A DNA stretch of 64,000 nucleotides from Metabacillus niabensis (lineage in GTDB: Bacteria; Bacillota; Bacilli; Bacillales; Bacillaceae). The translations under genes and the position numbers were made by a program. Under the pieces are notes generated by a model that worked only from the letters and a program-made list of their open reading frames with translations, was not told where the DNA came from and did not search any database. Where the stretch lies: NCBI RefSeq assembly GCF_020524345.1, contig NZ_JAIVLH010000008.1, positions 1-64,000 on the forward strand, written 5' to 3'. Positions 9,597 to 17,756 of the stretch are shown piece after piece; position 1 is the stretch's first letter; every line of letters starts with the position of its first letter.

Positions 9597-9778
9597 AAAA
9601 GCACAAGCGTCTTGATCAGCTCCGAGAAGCATAAAACGAATTGGAATAGAAGGCGTTTTTTGCCTTCAATTCCAATTTGGCTTATGACTCGAGGCAGTTA
9701 CTTACACGACGACATCCTTATCGAAGTAACTGCACTCGCACGTCCTGTACTCGGAGCTAGGCGCTGGAGCTAGACACC
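9597..9778. repeat. 182-bp structured dispersed repeat, copy 2
   Basis: It aligns with copy 1 (4824-5004) from end to end in the same direction. Internal stems are AATTGGAAT (9639-9647) with ATTCCAATT (9669-9677), CAGTTACTT with AAGTAACTG, and AGCTCCGAG near the left end with CTCGGAGCT near the right end. It lies between the predicted nasB promoter and the nasB start codon, so it would form most of the nasB leader RNA. Confidence 0.85.
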
Positions 9779-9819
9779 TTCACAAATGGTTAGACTTTTT
9801 AATAAATCCATTATTTCAT

Positions 9820-9891
9820 ATATTAGTTCACAGAAAATTATTCTTGTCAGATAACCTAACACAAATTCTCAGTTTCTTCTTATTGTACATT
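9820..9891. promoter_or_regulatory. Divergent nasA/nasB control region with a perfect TnrA box
   Basis: TGTCAGATAACCTAACA at 9845-9861 fits the TnrA consensus TGTNA-N7-TNACA at every defined base. To the left a minus-strand TAATAT (9820-9825) is placed as a nasB -10 box. To the right TACATT (9886-9891) could be the nasA -10. Both put the box centre near -42 to -44, as expected for TnrA activation during nitrogen limitation. One shared site for both promoters is also the B. subtilis arrangement. The 471-bp gap 9581-10051 otherwise holds only the repeat at 9597-9778. Confidence 0.8.
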
Positions 9892-10051
9892 TTTTCATTT
9901 CCTTTACTTTTCATTTGTTCATATTTTCACGTTATATTTTCTTACAAGTATCTTTTCTACTGCTTTTTTGACCTCTATAATAAGCGACATACAACAAGAC
10001 AGAAAATTAAAACAACTTTAACCAGGAACGGAAAATGAAAGGAGATTCACA

Positions 10052-11257
10052 ATGAAAATATCTGATTTAAAAACCAGCGGTCATCCAAAAACACTTTTTT
10101 CCTCTTTCTTGTATTTTGATGTAAGCTTTATGATCTGGGTAATGCTTGGAGCTCTAGGAGTGTTTATTACACAGGACTTCGGCTTATCACCCTCACAAAA
10201 AGGGTTAATTGTTGCCACCCCAATTCTTGCAGGCTCATTTTTCCGAATCGTGCTAGGGATTTTAACCGATCGATTTGGTCCTAAACGAACAGCTATTCTG
10301 GGAATGACGATTACTTCGATCCCGCTTCTTTGGGGGTTATTTGCAGGAACAACCCTGCCAGAACTTTATATGATAGGAATTTTATTAGGGGTAGCAGGTG
10401 CAAGCTTCGCTGTCGCACTTCCAATGGCTAGTAGATGGTATCCTCCACATCTTCAAGGTTTGGCAATGGGAATTGCAGGAGCAGGAAACAGTGGTACACT
10501 TCTTGCGACATTATTCGGCCCACGTTTAGCTGAACAATTTGGTTGGCATATAACAATGGGATTAGCCCTTATTCCATTATTTATTACGTTTATCATCTTT
10601 ATCATTTTAGCGAAAGATGCACCATCACAACCTGCACCACAGCCGCTTGCGAATTATTTTAAAGTGTTCGCACATAGAGACACTTGGTTTTTCTGTATTT
10701 TATATAGTGTAACTTTCGGTGGATTTGTCGGGTTATCTAGCTTTTTAAGTATGTTCTTTGTTGATGAATACAATTTATCATCTGTTCAAGCCGGGGATTT
10801 CGTAACTTTATGTGTAGCAGCAGGAAGCTTCTTCCGGCCGGTTGGAGGGTTTATCTCAGATAAAGTCGGTGGTGTAAAGGTACTCTCTTTCTTATTTATC
10901 GGTGTTGCAGTATGTATGTTAGGGGTTAGTCAATTACCTCCACTATTTGCTATCACAGCTCTACTATTCATTGGAATGATGTGTTTGGGAATGGGAAATG
11001 GCGCTGTATTCCAACTTGTGCCACAACGTTTTCAAAAGGAAATCGGAATGATCACAGGAATTGTTGGAGCAGCCGGCGGAATCGGTGGTTTCTTCTTACC
11101 CAATATCTTAGGTACAATGAAAGAAATGACAGGTTCATACGCTTCTGGTTTCATCACATTTTCAATCATTGCATTGGTTGCATTTTCAATTCTTCTTTTG
11201 GTAAGTCATTCATGGAAGAAGGCTTGGAAGATGAAGGAAGATACAGTGAAAATCTAA
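10052..11257 (+). CDS. nasA: Nitrate transporter NasA, MFS (NNP family)
   Basis: NasA takes up nitrate across the cytoplasmic membrane for the NasBC/NasDE pathway encoded divergently. It is 401 residues long with about 12 hydrophobic segments and the glycine-rich nitrate-porter signatures [20 protein letters not shown] and AGAGNSGTL, plus a second one near the C-terminus ([15 protein letters not shown]). Length and sequence feel match B. subtilis NasA closely. An AAAGGAG box lies before the ATG. A TnrA box about 190 nt upstream points to nitrogen control, and a terminator follows directly. Confidence 0.94.
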   Translation: MKISDLKTSGHPKTLFSSFLYFDVSFMIWVMLGALGVFITQDFGLSPSQKGLIVATPILAGSFFRIVLGILTDRFGPKRTAILGMTITSIPLLWGLFAGTTLPELYMIGILLGVAGASFAVALPMASRWYPPHLQGLAMGIAGAGNSGTLLATLFGPRLAEQFGWHITMGLALIPLFITFIIFIILAKDAPSQPAPQPLANYFKVFAHRDTWFFCILYSVTFGGFVGLSSFLSMFFVDEYNLSSVQAGDFVTLCVAAGSFFRPVGGFISDKVGGVKVLSFLFIGVAVCMLGVSQLPPLFAITALLFIGMMCLGMGNGAVFQLVPQRFQKEIGMITGIVGAAGGIGGFFLPNILGTMKEMTGSYASGFITFSIIALVAFSILLLVSHSWKKAWKMKEDTVKI

Positions 11258-11271
11258 CTTCTTTTTACATT

Positions 11272-11302
11272 ACTCCAGTCACATTGTGGCTGGAGTTTTT
11301 TC
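11272..11302 (+). terminator. nasA terminator
   Basis: ACTCCAGTCACA pairs with TGTGGCTGGAGT around a very short loop and is followed by TTTTTT. Confidence 0.9.
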
Positions 11303-11349
11303 CCTTCCTCTTTACAAAATGAATATTTCTGGTATTCTAGTATAGGTGG

Positions 11350-11393
11350 ATATTTACCTAAGTAAATATTTTAACCATTACTTACCTAGGTAA
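11350..11393. promoter_or_regulatory. Two palindromes, likely MarR operators
   Basis: ATATTTACCTAAGTAAATAT (11350-11369) is a near-perfect palindrome. TTACCTAGGTAA (11382-11393) is a perfect one. Centres are about 28 bp apart, just before the MarR gene. MarR dimers bind such palindromes, so autorepression of this two-gene operon is the simplest reading. Confidence 0.65.
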
Positions 11394-11412
11394 ATAAATT
11401 GAGGTGATAACT

Positions 11413-11832
11413 TTGATCGAAACAAATAAGCTTTTCCATATGCTCTATCAACAAACAAGACATATGACCAAGGAAGTAAATGAATACTTACACAAACATG
11501 GACTATATAGCTCACAATGGTCCATTCTTTATTGTTTAAAGATAAACGGTCCAATGACACAAAGTGATATTTGGCGTTATTTAAATGTTGAAGCACCAAC
11601 TATTACAAGAACACTAGTTAAATTAGAAGAAAGCGGATGGGTAAAACGGACACCCGGAAGTGACAAGAGGGAAAGACTTGTTTCTCTTACGGAAAAGGCA
11701 CTCAATCTTCTCCCTGAGGTTGAGAAAGATGTAAAGAACTTCGAACAAACTATGGTTGCCAACTTAAAAGATGATGAACAAGAGCTTTTATATACTCTCT
11801 TGAAAAAACTTGGCAAATCAAATGAACGTTAG
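11413..11832 (+). CDS. MarR family transcriptional regulator
   Basis: This 139-residue winged-helix repressor has the typical MarR layout: a dimerisation helix, a helix-turn-helix around GPMTQSDIWRYLNVEAPTITRTLVKLEESGW and a wing with the conserved DKRERLVSLT. I choose TTG at 11413 as start, since GAGGTGA lies about 6 nt before it. An in-frame GTG at 11404 falls inside that Shine-Dalgarno box. The MFS gene follows at once, its ribosome binding site overlapping this stop codon, so the pair is translationally coupled. The operator palindromes at 11350-11393 probably belong to it. The inducer is unknown. Confidence 0.88.
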   Translation: MIETNKLFHMLYQQTRHMTKEVNEYLHKHGLYSSQWSILYCLKINGPMTQSDIWRYLNVEAPTITRTLVKLEESGWVKRTPGSDKRERLVSLTEKALNLLPEVEKDVKNFEQTMVANLKDDEQELLYTLLKKLGKSNER

Positions 11833-11846
11833 GTGGAATGAAACAT

Positions 11847-13055
11847 ATGAATCAAACTGAAAAACAACCAATATGGACAAAAGGATTTATCAGCATTTTT
11901 CTCAGTAACTTCTTTATATTTCTGGCATTTTACGGATTACTCACTTCATTACCGATATACGTTGTAAATGATTTAGGCCGTTCAAGTGTTGATGGAGGAC
12001 TAATTGTCACGATTTTCTTATTATCTGCTATTTTTGTTCGTCCTTTTTCCGGTAAACTTCTCCAGGATTTCGGCAAAAAACGTATGTTAATGATTAGTAT
12101 GATTCTCTTTACAGTTTGCTCTTTTATGTATTTATGGATCGACAATTACGCATTGCTTCTTATCTTACGTTTTGTTCATGGCATTTGGTTCAGCATTGCC
12201 ACAACTGCTACCGGGGCTATAGCTGCTGACATGGTACCTGTAAAAAGACGTGGTGAAGGACTTGGTTATTTTGTCATGTCAACGAACTTCGCTGTTGTTT
12301 GCGGACCTTTTCTTGCTCTTACTCTTTTACAATTTGCATCGTTTACAACTCTTTTCTTAATTCTCGCATTTTTAATCACAGCCGGTGTTTTGTTTACAGC
12401 TTTTAGTAAAGTAAAAGAAGTAAGGGGAGCAGCTCCGGTCGAAAAGAAACGTCTTCAGGTACAGGATTTATTAGATGGAAAAGCACTGCCGATTGCCTTG
12501 GTAGGAAGCTTAGTTGCTTTTGCATATTCAAGTGTTTTATCGTTTATTTCAATGTATGCCAATGAATTAGATCTATTAGATGCAGCGAGCTACTTCTTTG
12601 TAGTCTTTGCTATTGTGATGATTGCGTCCAGACCTTTTAGTGGTCGTTTATTTGATACAAAAGGACCAAATATCGTCATCTATCCGGCAATCGCGTTTTT
12701 TATAGTCGGACTTCTGTTATTAAGTATTTCTCAGAATACTTTTATGTTCCTTTTAGCCGGTGCCTTCATCGGATTAGGATACGGAACCATTGTCCCTTGC
12801 TTCCAAACTCTTGCGGTACAATCAACCGAACATCATAGAAGTGCACATGCAACCGCCACATTCTTTACCCTTTTCGATTCGGGTATTGCTGCCGGATCAT
12901 TTGTGCTTGGTATCGTTGCTGCTCAATTAGGCTATCAAACTCTTTATTTATTAGCCGGTTTGTTTTTAATCTCGGTTGTGTTTATGTACAAATATGTGCA
13001 AAATCGGAAGAAGGTTTCTACTTCAGCAATGGAATTGAAGGAATCGAGCTTATAA
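11847..13055 (+). CDS. MFS efflux transporter, probable drug or metabolite exporter
   Basis: This 402-residue major facilitator protein has about 12 membrane segments. A motif A variant (FSGKLLQDFGKKRML) follows the second segment, and a related one (FSGRLFDTKGP) opens the second half. The ATG at 11847 is preferred because the AGGTGG box is 10 nt before it, while the ATG at 11838 is almost touching the box. Pairing with a MarR repressor resembles B. subtilis ywoH-ywoG and suggests inducible efflux. The substrate cannot be told. A bidirectional terminator follows. Confidence 0.85.
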   Translation: MNQTEKQPIWTKGFISIFLSNFFIFLAFYGLLTSLPIYVVNDLGRSSVDGGLIVTIFLLSAIFVRPFSGKLLQDFGKKRMLMISMILFTVCSFMYLWIDNYALLLILRFVHGIWFSIATTATGAIAADMVPVKRRGEGLGYFVMSTNFAVVCGPFLALTLLQFASFTTLFLILAFLITAGVLFTAFSKVKEVRGAAPVEKKRLQVQDLLDGKALPIALVGSLVAFAYSSVLSFISMYANELDLLDAASYFFVVFAIVMIASRPFSGRLFDTKGPNIVIYPAIAFFIVGLLLLSISQNTFMFLLAGAFIGLGYGTIVPCFQTLAVQSTEHHRSAHATATFFTLFDSGIAAGSFVLGIVAAQLGYQTLYLLAGLFLISVVFMYKYVQNRKKVSTSAMELKESSL

Positions 13056-13062
13056 GATAGTT

Positions 13063-13099
13063 AAAAAACTGCTTATCTCAGTTGGTAAGCAGTTTTTTT
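13063..13099. terminator. Bidirectional terminator
   Basis: CTGCTTA pairs with TAAGCAG, flanked by A-run and T-run on both sides (AAAAAA before, TTTTTTT after). It serves the MFS gene and probably the convergent aldo/keto reductase. 13100-13249 shows nothing else. Confidence 0.88.
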
Positions 13100-13249
13100 G
13101 TGGCAATAACTGATACATAGCTTCAGAATCTATCAACCTTTTCCGAAAGTTTTTCAACTTTCTCAAAAATCTATCATTCGACAAATTTCACAAAAAAGAA
13201 GGATAAAGCACATGTTTCGAATGCTTTAACCTCAACTTGCTTATTATGA

Positions 13250-14233
13250 TTAGTACACCCCGCGAATATTCGGGTGGATCTCTTCTGCATAGAAATCTGT
13301 TAATCTCTTCAGCTCTGCTTCACGAAAAGAAGGTACTTCAGTCGCCTGTAAGTTATCCTCAACTTGTTTTACTGTTTTGAACCCTGGGATAACCGTTGTA
13401 ATTTCCTCATGATCTAAAATCCAACGAAGGGCCGCTCGTGCCATATTTCCACGATCTTCAGCGATCCAGTTAAGCTTTTGACTTAGCTCCACTCCTTTTG
13501 AGAACTCGACACCTGCAAATGTTTCACCCACATTAAATGCCTCACCATCTTTGTTAAAGTTCCGGTGATCATCAGCTTCAAATGTAGCATTTGTTGTGAA
13601 CTTGCCTGTTAGCAGCCCGCTCGCTAAAGGAACACGCGCCAATAAGCCGACACCTTTTGCTTTTGCCTGTGGAAGCAATTCAGGAATTGCCTTTTGGCGG
13701 AAAATATTGAAAATAATTTGAAGCGCTTTTACATTAGATTGATCTAAGCAGAATAGACCTTCTTCCACTGTTTCAACACTTACCCCATAGTGACGAATTT
13801 TCCCCTGCTGTTGCAGCTTGTCAAGCACTTCAAAAACTTGTCCATTTTTTAGTATGTCCATCGGTGGGCAATGAATTTGATATAGATCAATTGTGTCGCG
13901 TTGAAGTCTTTTCAAACTTGCTTCACAGTACTCTGTCACTGCTTTTTCAGAATATGTTTCAGGATCGAAAATATCTCCTGCACGGCAAAACTTTGTCGCG
14001 ATATGGATTTTATCCTCTTTTCCTTTTGTTGCCTTTGCCAAAAGCGCTTCACTATGGCCATCTCCATATACATCCGCTGTATCAAAGAAATTAACACCGG
14101 CATCCATTGCACGTTCAAGACCTTTTAGCGCTTCGTCATCATCTGATTTTCCCCATGAGCCTCCAATTGCCCATGTTCCAAAGCTGAGCTCGCTTATGTT
14201 TAGGTCTGTATCACCAAGTTGACGATATTTCAT
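13250..14233 (-). CDS. Aldo/keto reductase
   Basis: This 327-residue NADPH-dependent oxidoreductase has a TIM-barrel fold. The tetrad is visible: Asp and Tyr in FFDTADVYGDGHSE, Lys in HIATKF and His in LYQIHCPP. The N-terminus (YRQLGDTDLNISELSFGTWAIGG) and C-terminus (TTVIPGFKTVKQVEDN) fit the AKR11/YhdN-like subgroup. It is monocistronic. The upstream region holds AGAAAACGATTTCT and AATAAAGCGCTAACA, each with two mismatches to the cre consensus, so catabolite control is possible but weakly supported. The substrate is unknown. Confidence 0.88.
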   Translation of the reverse strand: MKYRQLGDTDLNISELSFGTWAIGGSWGKSDDDEALKGLERAMDAGVNFFDTADVYGDGHSEALLAKATKGKEDKIHIATKFCRAGDIFDPETYSEKAVTEYCEASLKRLQRDTIDLYQIHCPPMDILKNGQVFEVLDKLQQQGKIRHYGVSVETVEEGLFCLDQSNVKALQIIFNIFRQKAIPELLPQAKAKGVGLLARVPLASGLLTGKFTTNATFEADDHRNFNKDGEAFNVGETFAGVEFSKGVELSQKLNWIAEDRGNMARAALRWILDHEEITTVIPGFKTVKQVEDNLQATEVPSFREAELKRLTDFYAEEIHPNIRGVY

Positions 14234-14334
14234 TTTGCTCCACCATCCCTATTAAGAAATCGTTTTCTATACAATTTAGACAAACTTTATTATAGTACAA
14301 ATAAAGCGCTAACAAAATTTATTTGCTTTTAGTA

Positions 14335-14372
14335 AAGAAAAAGAGTGTGAACATATTGTTGCTCACACTCTG
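14335..14372 (-). terminator. Terminator of the nup operon
   Basis: On the minus strand AGAGTGTGAGC pairs with GTTCACACTCT and is followed by TTTTTC, right after the phosphorylase stop codon. Confidence 0.85.
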
Positions 14373-14376
14373 CCTT

Positions 14377-15102
14377 TCACTCTCCCGCCACCAATGCATC
14401 CAACGCAACAAGAGCTTCCTGCTCAATTGCCTTTGCAACTACTTCAGTATGGGGATTATATTCATTACTCAAATCCGCATCTGCAAATCCATCAATAGCT
14501 AAGATTGCCCCCGTTTTCACCCCACGAATAGCTCCGATTGTAAATAATGCTGAATTTTCCATTTCTACTGCTAATACACCGGCTTGTTTGTAAAGCTCAT
14601 GTGGAAAAGGAACAACCCCTGAGTAAAACACATCCAATGTTAATGTGATTCCTTCATGAGCCTTTTGCTGCCTTGCTGATGCAGCCTCCACTAATTTATC
14701 CACGATCTGATGATTTGCAATAGCAGGGAAGCCCTCAGGCACAAGCTGGCGTGTTAAGCCATCCATTCTGACTGCTGCTGTGCTGATCACTAGATGTCCC
14801 GGCTGAATGTCTTTTTGGTAAGATCCGGCTGTTCCAACACGAATGAGAACCTCCGCCCCGCCTTTTATTAATTCTTCAAAACAAACTGCCGCTCCCGGTG
14901 AACCAACGCCATGACTCACAACCGCCACTTCAACACCATTCCAGCTGCCTTTATAACTGTGATATTCACGATTTTTTGCAAGAGGCTGTCCATTATCTAG
15001 TAAGCCAGCCATTTGCTCCGCACGGCCAGGATCACCACAAACGATGATTCTTTTCGGTAATTCCTCAGGATTTATTTTTAAGTTAGGAAGCATATCAGTC
15101 AT
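14377..15102 (-). CDS. Nucleoside phosphorylase, uridine phosphorylase-like
   Basis: This protein of about 241 residues from the PNP/UDP phosphorylase family would cleave nucleosides with phosphate to base and ribose-1-phosphate. Visible motifs are the phosphate-site CGDPGRAEQM, RVGTAGSYQ, the uridine-phosphorylase-like TAAVRMDGLTR and the VEMENSALF ribose-binding segment. I choose ATG at 15102, which overlaps the upstream stop by 8 nt with a GGGAG box about 10 nt before it. Longer in-frame starts lie inside the upstream gene. As the last gene of the nup operon it would process imported nucleosides. Base specificity is uncertain. Confidence 0.82.
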   Translation of the reverse strand: MTDMLPNLKINPEELPKRIIVCGDPGRAEQMAGLLDNGQPLAKNREYHSYKGSWNGVEVAVVSHGVGSPGAAVCFEELIKGGAEVLIRVGTAGSYQKDIQPGHLVISTAAVRMDGLTRQLVPEGFPAIANHQIVDKLVEAASARQQKAHEGITLTLDVFYSGVVPFPHELYKQAGVLAVEMENSALFTIGAIRGVKTGAILAIDGFADADLSNEYNPHTEVVAKAIEQEALVALDALVAGE

Positions 15103-15757
15103 AATCTTTTCTCTCCCATTCATCCTCCGGAATCGATAAATCTTCACCGGAAAATCTCTCCTCTTTGAACGGGTCTCCGTTTATATGAAAGCCATTTTGT
15201 TCCCAGAATCCGGGTTGATTTTCATCGATAAATTCAATTCCTCTAATCCATTTCACACTTTTCCAGAAATACAGATGTGGAACAACGAGGCGCAACGGCC
15301 AACCATGTTTATCAGTTAACGGCTCATTTTCAAACGAATGGGCAAGCAAGACGTCATCCCGGTCAAGATCTGATAAAGCTACGTTTGCTGTATAATCTTG
15401 ATCTGCATGCAGCATGACATATTTCCCTTTTGCTTCAAGACCTAACTCCTTCATGAAATCTTGAAATTTCACACCTGTAAATGTGTTATCAAAACGGGAC
15501 CATCTCGTCACACAGTGGATGTCACTTGTAACCGATGATTGTTTCATCTTCATGATGTCGTCATACGAAAGAGTCACTTCTTTATTAACCGCTCCAAAGA
15601 TTCGAAGTGTCCATTTAGCCATGTTATAGGTGGGGACATCTCCCTCGTGCAGTATTGGAAAACGCTCGGTTAGCACCTGACCAGGTGGGAGCCGCTTTGC
15701 TAGTTTTGGGTCAACTGCTGGTACTTTCATTCGTTTAATTCGATCTGCTTTTTTCAT
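15095..15757 (-). CDS. Sulfite-oxidase-like molybdopterin oxidoreductase (YuiH-like)
   Basis: This 220-residue protein has a sulfite oxidase/MsrP-type molybdopterin fold. The Cys in DIHCVTRWSRFDN is the expected molybdenum ligand. GWPLRLVVPHLYFWKSVKWI is the typical C-terminal signature of the family. There is no Tat or Sec signal, so it is probably cytoplasmic, as for B. subtilis YuiH. Its place between nupQ and the phosphorylase, 18 nt after nupQ and overlapping the next gene by 8 nt, shows co-expression with nucleoside uptake, which is unexpected. The substrate is unknown. Confidence 0.85.
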   Translation of the reverse strand: MKKADRIKRMKVPAVDPKLAKRLPPGQVLTERFPILHEGDVPTYNMAKWTLRIFGAVNKEVTLSYDDIMKMKQSSVTSDIHCVTRWSRFDNTFTGVKFQDFMKELGLEAKGKYVMLHADQDYTANVALSDLDRDDVLLAHSFENEPLTDKHGWPLRLVVPHLYFWKSVKWIRGIEFIDENQPGFWEQNGFHINGDPFKEERFSGEDLSIPEDEWERKDYD

Positions 15758-15775
15758 GTTTCCCTTCCTTTCTAT

Positions 15776-16693
15776 CTATCTTCCGCTCTGTTGGTTACCT
15801 TGTTGTGATCCCATTCCACGATCTCTTAATAAGAACATAGCAATGATTGTGATGGCATACGGAAGCATTTGTGTGAATTGGGTTGGTAAAGAAAATCCTT
15901 GAAGTCTTATGCTCATCGCATCCATGAATCCGAATAATAAACTGGAACCAATAATCCCAATTGGGTGTGATTGACCTAGCATCGTCGCTACAAGTGCGAT
16001 AAATCCGCGTCCTGCTGTCATACCTTCAGTAAACATCGTCACTTGCCCCAGTGAAAGCTGTGCACCTGCAAGTCCGCATAAAATACCGGACAAGGCGATA
16101 GCCATATATTGAAGCGAGCCTACTTTTAGCCCTAAACTCCTCGCCGCTACAGGGTTCATTCCAACAGATAATACCCGAAAACCCGTTACCGTTCTATATA
16201 AGAAAATATATAACAAGATGGCCATTAAAAATGATAAATAGACAAGTGGAGAATGTCCTGAAAATAAGGAACCGATGACTGGAATATCCTCAATAACCGG
16301 GATATCCCATTTCGGAAGTCCCTGCATGTTTTTATCATAATAAGCACCTTTCACATCGAATATTGTCCGAAGAGCAAAGGTGGTTAAACCAAGGGCTAAG
16401 AAGTTTATGGCTACACCGACAACGATATCATTTGCTTTCAGATTGATCGTCATAAATGCAAAAAGCATTGAAAACAACAATGACATGAATGCTGCAAATA
16501 CGACAGCCAGAAATACACTACCTGTAACATGATTTCCTACGATAGCCGAGAAGGCGCCGATTAAGATTAACCCTTCCAGCCCAACATTGAATAATCCTAC
16601 ACGTGCACATAATGCTCCACCTAATGCAGCAAGGAGAATGGGTGTTACCATGCGAATGGTCGAGCTTAATAGTGTTAAATCAAATAGTTCCAT
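15776..16693 (-). CDS. nupQ: Nucleoside ABC transporter permease NupQ
   Basis: This 305-residue integral membrane protein has about 8-9 hydrophobic segments and a BPD_transp_2-type permease core (LFNVGLEGLILIGA, GVAINFLALGLTTFALR, GMTAGRGFIALVA). It pairs with NupP to form the channel of a guanosine/nucleoside importer. Start at ATG 16693 rather than GTG 16702, because GGGTGG lies 6 nt before the ATG. It overlaps nupP by 14 nt. Substrate is inferred from the closeness of the whole set to B. subtilis NupNOPQ. Confidence 0.88.
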   Translation of the reverse strand: MELFDLTLLSSTIRMVTPILLAALGGALCARVGLFNVGLEGLILIGAFSAIVGNHVTGSVFLAVVFAAFMSLLFSMLFAFMTINLKANDIVVGVAINFLALGLTTFALRTIFDVKGAYYDKNMQGLPKWDIPVIEDIPVIGSLFSGHSPLVYLSFLMAILLYIFLYRTVTGFRVLSVGMNPVAARSLGLKVGSLQYMAIALSGILCGLAGAQLSLGQVTMFTEGMTAGRGFIALVATMLGQSHPIGIIGSSLLFGFMDAMSIRLQGFSLPTQFTQMLPYAITIIAMFLLRDRGMGSQQGNQQSGR

Positions 16694-17756
16694 TTGAACC
16701 ACCCGCTTTCGATTTTCGTTTCCACCACTTCAACGTGATTTTTGCAGATATAAATAAGATTAGAACCGATTGAATAATACTGGAAACCTCAAGAGGAACC
16801 TGTGTATTTCGCTCCAGTCCCATTGCCCCTGTTTCAAGAGCAGCCAAAAAGATCGAGGTAACCGCTGTACCAATAGGATGAGAGTTTGCCAGAAGTGTTG
16901 CCATTAAACCCGTCCACGCTAATCCAGGTCCTGTTAGTGCACCATCAACAAAACGGTACTGTGTTCCCAATACCTCTACTGTACCGGCAAGCCCTGATAA
17001 TGCTCCACTAATAAACATACTCGTCAGCATCACCTTGATTTTGTTCACACCACCATATGAAGCGAAAAACGGGTTAAATCCAAGCATTTTCACTTCATAT
17101 CCTGCTGAAGTTGTCCGAAAAATGAGATACATAATAAGAGCAGCTGCAACCGCAATAACAAAGCCCCAATGAACACTCATTCCTTGAAACAACTTCGGCA
17201 GCCAAACACTTTGATCAAGCATAGCAGTTTGTGCAAGTGCCGCTGAACCTGTTTTATCTTGGAACGGGTCTGAAACTAAGTAGCTTGCAAATAACACAGC
17301 TATATAGTTTAAAAGCAAGGTAGAAATTAATAGTTGAACTTTAAATTTAGCTTCAAGCCAGCCTGCAAACAATGACCATAGTCCGCCAGCAATAATTCCA
17401 ACGAGTAAAACAAGAATCATTTTTCCGATTCCACTGCCAGGGAAGTAGATACCTGCAAGGGCGGCACTTACAGCGCCCAGTACCATTTGTCCCTCAGCCC
17501 CAAGATTAAATACCCCTGCACGGAATGCCAGGGCAACACCTAATCCAATCAACATAATCGGAGTTGCTCTTGCCAAGGTTGATGTAAGGAAATAAAAGTT
17601 ACCGAAAGCACCGTTCCACATCTCTTTATATGAAGCAAGTACAGGCTCACCAGCAATGCAAATGGCAATGGCTCCTGTTATCAACCCGATAAGAATGGCA
17701 ATGAACGGCTGAAGTAACGGGCGAAGAAATGGTATGAGACTAGTTTTTACTTTCAT
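16680..17756 (-). CDS. nupP: Nucleoside ABC transporter permease NupP
   Basis: This 358-residue permease of the same family as NupQ has about 8-9 membrane segments and the conserved FNLGAEGQMVLGAVSAA and GPGLAWTGLMATLLANSHPIG stretches. A GGAGG box sits 9 nt before the ATG. It overlaps nupO by 17 nt and nupQ by 14 nt, so translation of all three is likely coupled. It should form the membrane pore together with NupQ. Confidence 0.88.
   Translation of the reverse strand: MKVKTSLIPFLRPLLQPFIAILIGLITGAIAICIAGEPVLASYKEMWNGAFGNFYFLTSTLARATPIMLIGLGVALAFRAGVFNLGAEGQMVLGAVSAALAGIYFPGSGIGKMILVLLVGIIAGGLWSLFAGWLEAKFKVQLLISTLLLNYIAVLFASYLVSDPFQDKTGSAALAQTAMLDQSVWLPKLFQGMSVHWGFVIAVAAALIMYLIFRTTSAGYEVKMLGFNPFFASYGGVNKIKVMLTSMFISGALSGLAGTVEVLGTQYRFVDGALTGPGLAWTGLMATLLANSHPIGTAVTSIFLAALETGAMGLERNTQVPLEVSSIIQSVLILFISAKITLKWWKRKSKAGGSNGTI

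Noticed and set aside
4824-9778. Composite transposon carrying nasBC between direct repeats
   Set aside because: No transposase and no terminal inverted repeats. The gene order equals the standard nas locus, so the repeats probably entered intergenic sites independently.
14300-14314. cre site AATAAAGCGCTAACA near the aldo/keto reductase
   Set aside because: It has two mismatches including the conserved TG, and no supporting context. Noted in the gene entry only.
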